Positions 46,331-57,543 of a DNA stretch of 64,000 nucleotides are shown here, one piece after another. Positions within the stretch are counted from its first letter, which is position 1; every line of letters starts with the position of its first letter. Source of the stretch: Cyanophora paradoxa (taxonomy: Eukaryota > Glaucocystophyceae > Cyanophorales > Cyanophoraceae). The stretch covers positions 62,001-126,000 of the forward strand of contig QPMI01000473.1 in the NCBI GenBank assembly GCA_004431415.1. Direction: 5' to 3'. Both the position numbers and the translations under genes were made by a program. The notes beneath the pieces are model-generated. The model worked only from the letters and a program-made list of their open reading frames with translations, was not told the origin of the DNA and searched no databases.

Positions 46331-46517
46331 CGGCCCTTGCAATTGCGCTGCTGCAGGCGCCCCTGCAGCTGGCGCAGCTGCGCGCAGCTGCAGGCGCATC
46401 GCTGGAGCCGGCGATGGGCTGCGCGGGCCCGGCCGCGGGGGCACGGAATGAGATGTTGCCGGACGCGTCCTTGCCGATGACTGACTGCGTGGATTTGCCC
46501 TTCTCCTTCGGCGGCAT
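46331..46517 (-). pseudogene. 5' part of a host gene split by the LTR element
   Basis: The ATG at 46515-46517 (- strand) starts MPPKEKGKSTQSVIGKDASG and continues NISFRAPAAGPAQPI, then an Ala/Cys-rich stretch up to the element boundary at 46331. It lies in the same orientation as the coding-like sequence at 40441-41121. Removing the element and one CGGCC copy places the two directly next to each other, although an intron would be needed to reach the frame of ADDFEPMDSLLWLKRQ. Family unknown. Confidence 0.4.
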
Positions 46518-47476
46518 TGCTGCTGGCTGCCTGGCTGAGCCTACTTCGCTGTGCCTAAGTATGGCCCTTCCCCCCCCTGCTCCCCCCCCCCCATAATATT
46601 TGCAAGTATCTTCAAGCACGGCTTTCTGGCTCAAATGCTTGGGGCTAGAGGTCAAGCCAAGTGCTTGAGGCAAATGCTTGACCCCAAGCAGCAGGCCTAC
46701 TCTGAGACCGCACTAGTACGTATACTCGAACCATACTGGTATATACGTATACGTACTAGTTCATTGACGACGTCGGCACAAGAGTCACAACCGTTGAACT
46801 TCAGTCACAAGAGTCACAACTGCCGGTGTCTGCCGCACATGTACAAGGAGCTCGAGCCTTCTCGGAGGCTGTCGGAGCTCGGTAAATTGCTATTGACGAC
46901 GGTAAATTCGTCGGTAATGATGGAGCCCCAAACTTTTTTCCGCGTTTTTTCTTCTAAAGCGTAACGGCGAGCGTCTGCGACGACGGTTCGTGGTAATGGC
47001 CGGGTACTGGCAGGAATTCTGGAATTTCTGGTTACTCTACCGGTAGATCCGATGATCTACCGACTCTAGTACCGAGAGATCGGCGCGAGGCTCAGCAGGC
47101 TGCGCCGCGAGCGCCGACCTCGCGCGCGATCGATCGATCGATTGCGGGACCGGGAGGCGCAATTGCAAGGCGCGGCCTGCAGCAGTGCAGCTGCTGGCAG
47201 CAGAGATCACACAGACAGGACGTCGACGCGCGCGCACGGAGAACGTTAACGCTGCAGCTGTCGCGCGCGCGGAACGACCGGAATTGACAGCAGCGGCCCA
47301 TGCCAGCTCAGCGATCCCCGTGTCCTGGAGCTCCGTAATTATAACTCGGCAGCCCAGTCGCGCTCGGGGAGCAAAGCCAGCTTCCAGCCTGAAGAAAGGA
47401 GGCCTAGGCGTCGGGTCTTAGGGCCGGGACGCGAGCGCCGTGCGGCCGGTACACGTGCTGATCCCAGCGCGGCGGG
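46518..47476. other. Intergenic
   Basis: Contains another CAAGCC/AAATGCTTG cluster (46630-46690), a GTATACGTA-type palindrome patch (46715-46765) and direct GAGTCACAA words (46780-46820). No gene recognised. Confidence 0.45.
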
Positions 47477-50400
47477 ATGTCGAGGGCGGGGAGCTCGCAG
47501 CAGGCGCCGGCGCTGGACCTCGATGATTCGCTGGCGCCGGAGCGCGGCATCGCCCACAGCGTCCTCGCCGCCCTCCAGGCGCTCCTCTCCGCCCTCCACG
47601 AGCGGCCCAAGCCCCGCCGCGGGTCCGCGCGCGCGCGCGCGCTTCCCCGGCCCGAGTCCCGGCCCGGCGCGCTCGGGGCCCGAAGGCTCGCGCTCACATC
47701 CCCGGCCCGACCCGCACCGCAGACTAAGAGACAACGTCCTGCTGCCGCTGCTTCTGGAGGTCGCCGCCTGGCTCCAGTTCGCCGCCCTCGCGCTCGGGAG
47801 GTTCGTCGCTCGCTCTTTCCGGCGCAGACGTCGCTGTACATGTGCTCATGATCGGCCGCGCGCAGCGGCTGGCATGCCTCGGCGGTGGGCTGGCTGAGGG
47901 ACGGCGTCGCTCTGGACCGACTCGCGGCGCGGACCGGCCCGACGGCGGCCGCCGCCGCCCTCTACGCGTCCGCCGCGCTGGCCGGTGCGCCCCCCCCCCC
48001 GCGCGCGCGCGAGTGCGCTCCGCCGCCCGTCTGACGGCGCGCGCGCACACACACAGCGACGGTGCTGCTGCTCGCGGCGTGGGTGGTGCGGATGTACATG
48101 CAGCACAGCCTGCGGCCGCTGCCGCTGCGCGCGCTGCGCCTCCTGGCGCCCTCGCGGCGCACGCGCTCCTCGTGCCGGCCCTCGGGGCGGCCGTGCAGGG
48201 GATCCCGTGCCTGCTGCCGGCGGGGCGGGCGCTCCCCTCGGGGGCCGCCTGCCCCGCCGAGCCGCCCCTGATCGCCGGCCTCGTCGCCGTCGCCGGCGTG
48301 CCGCTCCTGCTCCTCGCCGCCCTGCCCCTCGCCTTCCTCCACTTCGACAGCGACCTGTGCGCCGCCCACGCCGCCGGCCCCGCGGTCGCGCCGCCCTGAC
48401 CGTGACGGCGCGCGCAGGGCCTCGCCGCACTGGGGCGCGCGCTCGCACGGGCGGGCCGGGGGCCTGCTGGCGGCGGCGCAGGCCGGCCTCGTCCTCCTCC
48501 GCCTCGTCGTCCCGGACGCAGGCCCCGCCTTCCTCGCCGCCGTCCTCGCCGTCGCCGCCGCAGACTTCGCCCTCTCCCTCGTCCGCCCCGCCCCCGCCCC
48601 CGGTCGAGCTGCCGCTCACCCGCACGGCCGGGCCGCGCGCAGATCATGCAGCCGCACGTCCACTCCCGCATGAACGAGCTCCGCAGCGGCCTCTCCGCCG
48701 CGGTCCGCCGCGCCCCGTCGCGCGGCCTCGCGCCGCGCCGCCGCCGACGCGCGCGCGCGCGCCCTCAGGCCCTCTGGCTGGCGGTCGCCTCGCACATCCT
48801 GGGCGCGCTGCCCGACGGGACCGACGAGGCGGCCCGCCTCGCCGCCTCGGGCCTCCTCCTCGCCCTCGCCCTCCCCGCCGCCCTCGGCGGCGCCTTCCTC
48901 TGCCGGTGCGGCTCTGCGGACTCTGCCGACTCTGCCCACTCTGCCGACTCCGCTGACTCTGACTCCGCAGCTTCGTGGAGCGGCGGGTGGCGGGGGACCT
49001 GCAGCGGCTCGCGGGGGCGCTCTTCGCGGCCGCCCCGCAGCCCTCCGACATGGCCGTCTACGTCGTCGAGGCCCGCCCCCACCCGCCCCGCCCCGTACCG
49101 CCCTCGGGCGGCGCTGACGCGCGCGGCTTTCGGCTTTTCGCGCAGGCGCGGCCGGGCGGGCGCGGGACGAGGGCCTCGCGGAGCGCGCGACGGCGACGAC
49201 GCGGCGCGCCTCCGCCGGCGGCGAACCGTTCGGCAGCGGCCCGGCGGGCGCGGAGGCCGGCTTGGTCGCCAGCGTGGCGCCGGAGGTCGGCGCCGGCGCC
49301 GGGGCGCGGGAGCCGGCGGCCGCGGCGGAGGGGCGGCACCGGACGCTGCGGGAGATCCGGGAGGGCCAGGCGGCGGAGCGGAGGCTCCCCGTCCCCTCGC
49401 TCGCCGCCCTCCTCCCGGGCTTCCTGGGGGAGGCCCTCGTCGACGTCGCCGCCCGCTCCGTCCTCACCCGCACCACGTGAGCTCTGATTTCGCTTCATTT
49501 TGCTGGCCGTCTTCTTTCTCTGACGCGGCGCGCGCGCCGACAGGGCGGCCGACGGCGGGCTGCAGGCGGCGGAGGGCATCTACAAGGCCGGCCTGCGCCT
49601 CTTCCCCCGCTCCGCGTTCGTCCTCCTCAGGTGAGATCTGATCCGACGAGCTCTGATTTGATCCTACGCCGGCACTGACGCCGACGCCGCCGCGCCCGGC
49701 CTCGGGCAGCCACGCGACGTTCCGGTTCCACTGCCTGGGCGAGCTCCAGATGGCGCAGCTGGACGCCCGCCGCGCCTCCCGCCGCGTCGAGACCTGGCTC
49801 GACTGGGACATGGCGCGCGCCGTCCCCGTCCCTCCGCCTCGATTTCCGTTGAAATGTCGATCGAACTTGCGCGCGCGGGCAGATCGTGCTGGCGGCGTTC
49901 AAGCAGAAGGCGTGGGAGCGCCACGACGGCGGCGGCGTCAACTTCCTCTCCATGCTGGCGCGCCGCCGCAATTTTAAATATACAGTAGCCTTAAGCCTTT
50001 CTTCTTAAGCCTTGAGCCTGCAGGAGTTCAAGAGGAGCTACGCGGGGGCGACGCGGGCGCACAACGAGGCGCTGAAGAACCTGCAGTCGCTCTGGGGCCA
50101 GCTCGCCAAGTCCAAGAGCAACAGCTGGACCAAGGAGCGCCTCGCCCTCGTCTACCGCCGCATCGCCGCCATCCACTCCGGCAAGCAGGTGCCCGCGCCC
50201 GCGAAATTGGAAGCCGCGCGGCCTCCGGTTTTCCTCATCGTTTTCTCCCCCGGCGGGCCCGCAGAAAGCGAACGAGGCGTACAAGGAGCTCGCCCGCAAG
50301 TTCCCCAAGTCCAAGATGCTCCTGCGCTCCTACGGGCAGTTCCTTGCAGGTCCGCTCCGGGTGGGGCAGCATCCGGGGCCAGTCCGGGACGCCCGGCCTT

Positions 50401-53400
50401 TATTCTCATTTTTAGAAGCGCGGCTTCAGTAAGGCCCATAAAATGTATATATAGACGAACGACGTTGACGCTAACGTATACGTCCGATCCGCGGCGCAGA
50501 CGTGCAGCACGACCCGGAGATGGCGGCGATGCAGTTCGCGCGAGCCGACAGCATCGAGGAGCAGGAGGCGGCCGAGCGCGTCGGCTCCGGCGGCAACGAG
50601 GCCGCCAACGGCAAGGGGCCCGACGTCGACGCCCAGGTGCGATCGATATCGCGAACGCGCGCCGCCCCGCGGCTCCGTCCAGCAGCCTCGAGCCGCTCCT
50701 GACCGTCGGGCCGGCGGCAGTCCGACGCGAAGAAGAGCGCGCGGAGCGGGTCGTCGGGGAGCTCGAAGATGGCGCGGGCGGCGGCCGCCTCGGCGCAGAT
50801 CGGCTCCAAGACCCTCGGCGCCCTCCGCCAGCTCCGCTTCGGCATCGTCGCCCAGGTCTCTTCTCCGTCACCTTTTAAATTTCCAAGCTCTTCCGGGCGC
50901 CTGAGCCTAGGCCTGACCCGTACACGCAGCTGGCGGTTTGCGGGCTGCTCTTCGCGGCGTCGTACGCGGCGATCATGGTCCAGTTCGGCGCGGCGCACGA
51001 GGCCGCGCTGCGCCTCTACGTGTCTGGGAACATCGCGCTGAACCTCGACTGTGCGCCTCTTAAGATGGGCGGGGATCGTTTAACCTCTCGTTTGGTTGCA
51101 CTCAATGTGCGCGCGGCAGACACGAACTTCTACATCCGGGACGTGACGCTGGAGTCGCTGCTGGCGGAGAAGACGGGCGACGAGAGCGTCTACGTCGAGT
51201 CCAACGAGCGGTCCGTCCGGCGCCGGCGCCGTTCACAGTTGTTGGAGCCGCTCGCGATCGCTCGAACGTGAACGCTCTGAAATTCTATCCCGCCACGCAG
51301 GCTCAAGAGCGCGATCGAGACGCTAGAGCTGTGGAGCTCCGTCGCGTATTTCGGGGGGCAGCTCGAGGTTCGGATCCGGACGCTCTTAAGATTCGCGTCG
51401 CCCTCGTAGCACGCCGATGCGACCCTTGATTTTCGGCGTTGCCAGGACGGGACGAGGGTCCCCGCGAGCGCGCACCCGCTGATGTACAACTACTGGCGCG
51501 AGCCGAGCGTCCTCGTCGAGACCCTCGTCTCCACCAGCGGGCCCAGCGGCGGTCCCCTCTTCGTGCGCAAGAACCTTGGAAGCTTTCAGCCGAGTCTAGG
51601 CTCCGACGGCGTCCGTCCCGCAGACGAAGGAGCGGGTGAGCCCGTGGGACGCGACGCGGGCCTTCGTGGGGCACGCGCACGTCGTCCTCTACTCCGACGT
51701 CCACACCGACCTCCACGAGTACGGCCAGCTGCTGGCGCGTCCGTTCGGGGGCCGCTTTGTTTAACTCTTTGTTTCGTTGCGTTTGCCTGCATGTCTGTCT
51801 TTGACAGCATCAATCCCGCAGAACAACACGCATTTCCAGTACATGATCCGGAACGGGTGCGTGCTTCCTGCTTACAATCATGAAGATACTCCAATCCGAA
51901 CATGCGCATGCTGACGCGCGCGCGGGGCAGGCCGAACGCGATCACGCAGTCGGTCATCAGCTCGCGCAACCTGGCGATGCAGGAGGCCAACGACGTCATG
52001 ACCAAGACGTACATCGTGCGCGCGCCGCCCCTCCCTCGGCTCCGCGCGGGCGTCTCTAATTTCACCCGGGGCCGGGCAGGTCGTCGGGTGCGTGCTGGGG
52101 GCCGCCCTGCTGCAGCTCCTCTGCGTGGCGCCCCTCCTCTTCCGCAAGGTCCGCCCCTGCAGCTTCTCGGGAACCGCCGCCTGACAATCGGTTTCTGCGC
52201 TGCCGCAGGGCTTCCAGGCCGTCCGCGCGAACCAGAAGGGCGTGAGCGAGGTCGTCGGCAGGGTCCCCGTCTCCATGGTGCGCGCCCCGCATGAACCGAA
52301 CCGAACCGAACCGCAGTCGCTGATCGGCGCCGGCGCCTGCGCAGGTGTCGCACATCGCGGCGCTGTACGAGCAGATGAGCCTGGTGGGGCGGGACGGCGA
52401 CTCGGACGCCGACGTGGACGACCTCCTCGAGCGCGAGCGCGAGGAGGAGGCCGGCGCCCGCGGGGAGGGCGGCGAGACGGCGCGGGACGGCGCCGGCGGC
52501 GCGACCTCCCACCGCTCCGGATCCGGCGCCCCGACGTCAACGGCCAAGCCCGGCGGGGGCGTCCCTGCCGAGCCGCCCGTCAAGGTCGTGCCGCTGACGA
52601 CGCGGGCGCTCAAGTCGCTGCCGGCGGGCGGGCCACCTGGCCTCGTCGTCTCCAAGTCGGAGGCGCAGGCGCAGGCGGACCGGGCGAGCAGCCGGGGGGC
52701 CGTGGGCGCCCGCACGACCCGCGAGGACGTCGACATCGAGCTCGCGCGGCGCGAGGACGACAGCGACGAGGAGCTCGAGCGGGGCAGCCTCGGGCGCGAG
52801 GCGAGCGTGTCGGACCCCGGCGGCAGCGGCGGCGCCGACGCCGACGCCGACGCCGACGCGGGCGACGACGTCGTCCCGTTCGAGGCCCCGGGCAAGGAGG
52901 GCGGCGAGGCGAATTCGAAGGGGGCGGAGGCGGCCGCGGCCGGCGCCGGCGAGCCGGCCGTGCAGCTGCAGTTCTCGTCGTGGCTCCACGGCCTCATTTC
53001 CTCGGACGGGGAAGACTCCAAGGGCGGCAAGGGCGGCGTTGTGGCCGCGAAGCCGGCCGCGGCGTCGGGCTTCATCAACGTCGTCGAGCTGAGCCCCAGG
53101 AACGGCGAGCAAGAAGACGACAAGGTCTGTCATTCCACGCGGCAAATCACTCATATGCATACTCGATCTCTGAGCCGCACAGCGCAGACGCAGCCGAGCT
53201 GGGAGCCGGTGCCGGCCGCGGCGGCGGGGGCGGCTGCGGCGCCGCCGCGGAACTCTTCGCTGCGCAACCGGCGGAACCCGGCGCTCAGCCTGGCGCCCCG
53301 GGGCCACTCCTTCCTCAAATTCTCCTCCCACAACGAGGCGAGGCTTTCAATGAACGCAGTCCTTTCATTTCTCTGTAATCTGAGCCGGCTACTAGGTCGT

Positions 53401-55414
53401 GGAGATCGACGAGGCGGGGCAGGAGAAGGCGCGGCGCGCGTCGTACATGCACCTCGGCTCGGGCGCGGCGACGCCGACGCGGGCGGAGGCCTCCGGATCC
53501 AAGCCCGTCGCGGCGCCCGACCTCCACGAGGCGCTGGAGAGCGCGCGTAAGAGCGCGCGGGGCGCCGGCGCCGACCGCGAGGCCGGGCCCGGCGAGGGCG
53601 GCGCCCGGAGCGCCTCGAAGGGCTCCAGGATATCGGCGGGGGGCCTAGGCCGGAGGGCGGCCAGGGCGGCGGCGGCGGCGGAGCTGAAGAGGGACGTCAA
53701 GGAGTCCAAGGCCGGCGACAGGGGCAAGGAGAAGGAGCGCACCGCCTTCAGCGCCATCGAGCGCACGCAGCTGGTGCGGGCGGGCGGGGGGCGGCGGTAT
53801 CTAGGTCTAGCCCTGGGCGCGCCGGTTGACGGGCGCCGGGCGCCGGCAGGTGGCGGCGGTGGTGTACGCGGACCTGGAGGCGAACGTGCAGCGCGAGGTC
53901 GTCTACGCCGGCGCGGTGCGTGCGGGACCCGATTAGCGCGCCCTGGCTCGGCGGCGCCGGCGCCGGCGGCTGAGCGCGAGCCGTGCAGCGGCGCTACGTG
54001 TTCCTGAGGATGGCGACCCTCGCCCGCGAGATCTACGTGCGCCCCGCCCGAGCTCGAGCTCGACGCTGCGGCTGAGGGCAGCTGGCGCAGGTGAACGACG
54101 GGTTCCTGGCGCCGCGGCACGAGCTGATCGACCGCATGCACGCCGACCTGCGCGAGTACGAGCGCCTCCACAGCGGCCTCAAGTACGGCTCCACAGACCT
54201 CGGCCTCCGCGGCACCGACGGCCGGTGCGCCCGGAACACAGTTTTCGCGCAAATTTCGCGCCTGCGAAAAATCGCGCGTGCGGTCTGCGCATGCCGCGCT
54301 GACCGGAGCTCGGGATTATAGGCAGAAGGAGATCTCGGACATTCTGTACGAGCCGCGCGCGTGCTACCACATGGAGGTGCGCGACCCTGCATCTGCTGCA
54401 GCTTTCATGAGGTTTCTTTACGGTTTCGCCGCGTGCAGCCGGAGGACTGCGGGGAGGACCGCTTCAAGCCGCTGAGCCTCGTGACGACCGCGGGGGCCGA
54501 CTTCATCGCCGCCAGCACCTTCCTCTGGGCCCGCGAGGCTCGCCCCGCCCAGCCCGGTTTTCTCTCTTGTGCTTCTTCTGAGCCCACTATTTCGCGGGGG
54601 CAGATCCTGGCGCAGGAGGGGGCGCTGGACGACGGGGGGGTCTTCGTCGGGGGCCTCCGCGCGACGGGCGGCTCCACGGCGCTGGACGCCGACTACGACA
54701 TCCGCAGCCTCTACAGGCGCCTCCGTTTTACTCCGCTCCGCCTCTCGCGCGTGTCTCATCTGGCCCGGGGCGCGCAGCCGGTCGCCGAGCCTGGAGAAGC
54801 TGATGCTGCTCCGCAACGAGATCGACGACGCCTACGCCGTGCGCACGCCGATCAATACATATTCTTTGATTTCTAGATCTAGATCTGTAATGGCTCGATC
54901 TGTAGGATCGCCACATCTCATATTGAAAGTCCCGTTATAATTGACGCGTACGTTAGGTGATGCTGGATATCTTCGTGAAGGACGCGTACAAGAACGTGAA
55001 GGACGTCGGCGCCGTGGAGGCCGTCATCCTCGCCCTCGGGGTCCGCCTCCCCGCCCGCGCTCACGTCGACTTCGCGATCGGCGTCGCCCCCGGCGATCGA
55101 GCTCGAGCTCACTGACCGCGCGCCCGCCCCCGCCTCCAGCTCGTGGCGCTGGTGGCGATGTACTTCGTGCTCTTCAAGGGCATCCTCTCCCGCCTCGGCG
55201 ACGGTCCGCCAGCTCGATATCGATTCGAAGCTTTCCAATTTCCGCATCCGACGCTTCGCCTCGCCTCGCCTCGCCTCGCCTCGCCTCGCGCGCAGAGTCG
55301 AACCGGGCGATCCAGCTGCTGCAGACGGTGCCGCTGAGCTGCCGGGAGGACCTGAAGCACATCTACGCCTTCGTCGACAAGAACGCCGCCCTTGACGCCG
55401 ACGCCGACGCGTGA
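47477..55414 (+). CDS. TmcB/TmcC-like giant multi-pass membrane protein
   Basis: About 25 exons. Exon 1 has MSRAGSSQQAPALDLDDSLA and GIAHSVLAALQALLSALHER. An N-terminal block of membrane helices follows: LRDNVLLPLLLEVAAWLQFA, TVLLLAAWVVRMYMQHSLRP, LIAGLVAVAGVPLLLLAALP, ALWLAVASHILGALPDGT. The middle has the family-type helical repeats: GLQAAEGIYKAGLRLFPRSA, THFRF-like HATFRFHCLGELQMAQLD, EFKRSYAGATRAHNEALKNL, then KANEAYKELARKFPKSKMLL with RSYGQFLADVQHDPEMAAMQ. C-terminal parts contain further membrane spans (LAVCGLLFAASYAAIMVQFG; VVGCVLGAALLQLLCVAPLL; LVALVAMYFVLFKGILSRLG) and long acidic, disordered inserts. The last exon reads RAIQLLQTVPLSCREDLKHI, with a TGA at 55412-55414. The pattern matches Dictyostelium tiny-macrocyst TmcB/TmcC proteins; the molecular role is unknown. 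Several introns use GC donors. Confidence 0.65.
48905..48970 (+). repeat. ACTCTGCCG minisatellite inside an intron
   Basis: About six copies of a 9-12 nt unit (GACTCTGCC, GACTCTGCCCA, GACTCCGCT) form most of a short intron of the TmcB-like gene, ending CCGCAG. Confidence 0.7.
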
Positions 55415-55825
55415 GGCGTGACCCCCGCCGGCGATCCATCCGCGTCGCCAGCGTCGAAGGCCGGCCCGCGGCTTCTCTCCGTGAACTTCGGAATGCGGTT
55501 CTGACTGCATTCGAATTTCTTGCGAACGTTTCGGCGCGTCTCGGTGCTCTTTTTTCATTCTAGGCTGCCCAGGCTGGGCGCGTCATTTTAGGCTGGGCCG
55601 TCTCGCATTCATTCCTGTTATAGACTAGAAATCGGTGAAAGCGTGTTCAGCGGCTCGGGCTCGCATTCAGCTTCAGCACTTTTCGCTGTAGCTGGTCAAA
55701 GGTTATTCATGTAAGCATAGTTTAATTTTGTTGTAGAACTTTGCATACAGCTGTACTTATCAAAGCGCGCTAGTCTTTATCACGTGTATCTGAAATCGCA
55801 TAGTCTTCAATTCATATCGATATCG

Positions 55826-55915
55826 CTATCGATATCCCTGTCGTCCTATTGTCGTTATTGACTCAATAGTTCCCAGGGCCACATAACGACAATAGGACGA
55901 CAGAGATATCGATAG
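55826..55915. repeat. Near-perfect inverted repeat, 33-bp arms
   Basis: The left arm, 55826-55858, and the right arm, 55883-55915, are reverse complements with one mismatch in 33. A 24-nt loop separates them. The arms contain CTATCGATATC at the tips and CGTCCTATTGTCG in the middle. Confidence 0.9.
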
Positions 55916-56326
55916 TCCGCCGGTATAGTACCGTGGCACGCGCATAACACAGCCGATTGCAATCGCATACTTGTTTTCGCGAAAACATGAACGCTTTACG
56001 CGTCTTATTGCCTAGTTAGTCAGAGGGAGACGTTGTTCGCAACCGTCGACGTCGTCCAAATATCGATCAATTAAGTACAAGTGAGCTTGGCGCTGCACGT
56101 GTACATGTCACGATCACTTGTAATTGGCCGCAAGTTGCAAGGGGGGAAAGAAGACCGAAGGTCTTCCCCCCTTGCTTCCCGTTCCCTCGCTTCAGCCAAA
56201 ATTTCTTCTATGAGGCCGTTTTCGAGGTCCAGTTTGCAACGCGGGGAAAAAATGGGCCGAAATTCGGTTGCAGCGACACGTGTTTGTCGCTGCGGCCGTC
56301 CATGCAAAAAAAGGTTTTCGAGGGCG

Positions 56327-56760
56327 AAGACCAGTTTTCCTTGACTTGAAGCCTGGAAACCAACTTCTCTCTCATTCCGATCTTCGAATTCCTTCCGCGG
56401 TTCTAGCGAAGACCAGTTTTCCTCGACTTGAAGCCTGGAAACCAACTTCTCTCTCATTCCGGTCTTCGAATTCCTTCCGCGGTTCTGCATGGAACCAGTT
56501 CTCCCTATAGCTAGCTGTCTCCTGTAGATTTCGGCTTCCTCGCAGTGCGTCGCGTACGCCTTGCTCTTCGTTGCGCGGTTCTGCATGGAACCACTTCTCC
56601 CTAGCTGTCTTGCTCGATCTCCTCTAGATTTCCACTTCCTCGCACTGCGCCGCGTACGCCGCACGGAATTTCTTAAAAATTCTCCCTAGCTGTCTTGCTC
56701 GATCTCCTCTGGATTTCCACTTCCTCGCAGTGCGCCGCGTACGCCGCACGGTACCCGTGC
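56327..56760. repeat. Two adjacent tandem repeat arrays
   Basis: Array 1: an approximately 81-bp unit (GAAGACCAGTTTTCC...TTCCGCGGTTCT) occurs twice (56327-56407, 56408-56487), nearly identical. Array 2: a unit with TTCTCCCTAGCTGTCT, then GATTTCCACTTCCTCGCA and GCGCCGCGTACGCC occurs about three times between 56490 and 56755. Confidence 0.8.
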
Positions 56761-57543
56761 CGCCTGATCTACTTTTGACTGCATCAAGCTTCCACCGCAG
56801 CACGTGTACCGAAGCACGCGCAGCCCGTGGGCCGGATTGGCCCGTACCGCGTAGCTTTTCCTCGCGATCCAGCCTCTCAGAGTCTGCCCGCAGCCGCATC
56901 GCTGCGCCGACCTCGTTGGCGCCCCGGCCGCTGTCCCTTCGCGCCGGGCGGTCTTGCGAGCTGACCAGCTCTTGCGAGCGCATCAGCGGCAAACCGATCG
57001 CGAGCGTTCGAGTTGCATGTTCGTGCCACTACTACTCTTTCATTACATCCCGATTCCCCCCTTGCACCCCCGGCGCGCCAAAACGCGGCCGGGCCACTAG
57101 TACATGTCTGAATTCGAATTTACCGTGTATACGTACTAGTACGTACAAATTAAACTATAGCTAGATCTCATATGCATTCCCCTATTCGGAGGCACGCCAG
57201 CCGCGCGCGGACTACCCATGGCCAGCGGCAAACTCCGCGCGTGTGCGCGCGGACCAATATTCAATGGCGGCAAGCGCTTGTCATTAGTCGAATTCGAAAT
57301 TCATTTCGAGATATGGTCCAAAGATTTGGTTCAAAGAAAACGCGAAAACAAACATTGCCGCGGGCTGCACTGAAGCTACACTTCCTGCGAGTCGTTCGTC
57401 TCGGGATCGCCCCCGTCGCCCTCGGGCTCCTCCTCCCCCTCATCGCCCACCTCGGCCCCGGGCTGCCCCACGTCCGCGCTCCGCCCCGCCTCTGCACGCG
57501 CCCCGCGGCCGCCGGCGTACGCGTCAGGGAGAAGTTTGGAGAG

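Larger units (their letters stand above)
55415..57543. other. Intergenic, lower GC, with inverted and tandem repeats
   Basis: No confident gene. It contains a long hairpin at 55826-55915, a small foldback AAGACC-GAA-GGTCTT near 56145-56165, and tandem repeats at 56327-56760. Frames read through the tandem repeats on the - strand give repeated peptides but no recognisable domain. Confidence 0.5.

Noticed and set aside
56071-56992. - strand frames with repeated Lys/Arg/Glu peptides
   Set aside because: They follow the tandem repeats exactly; no start context, domain or splice evidence supports a protein.
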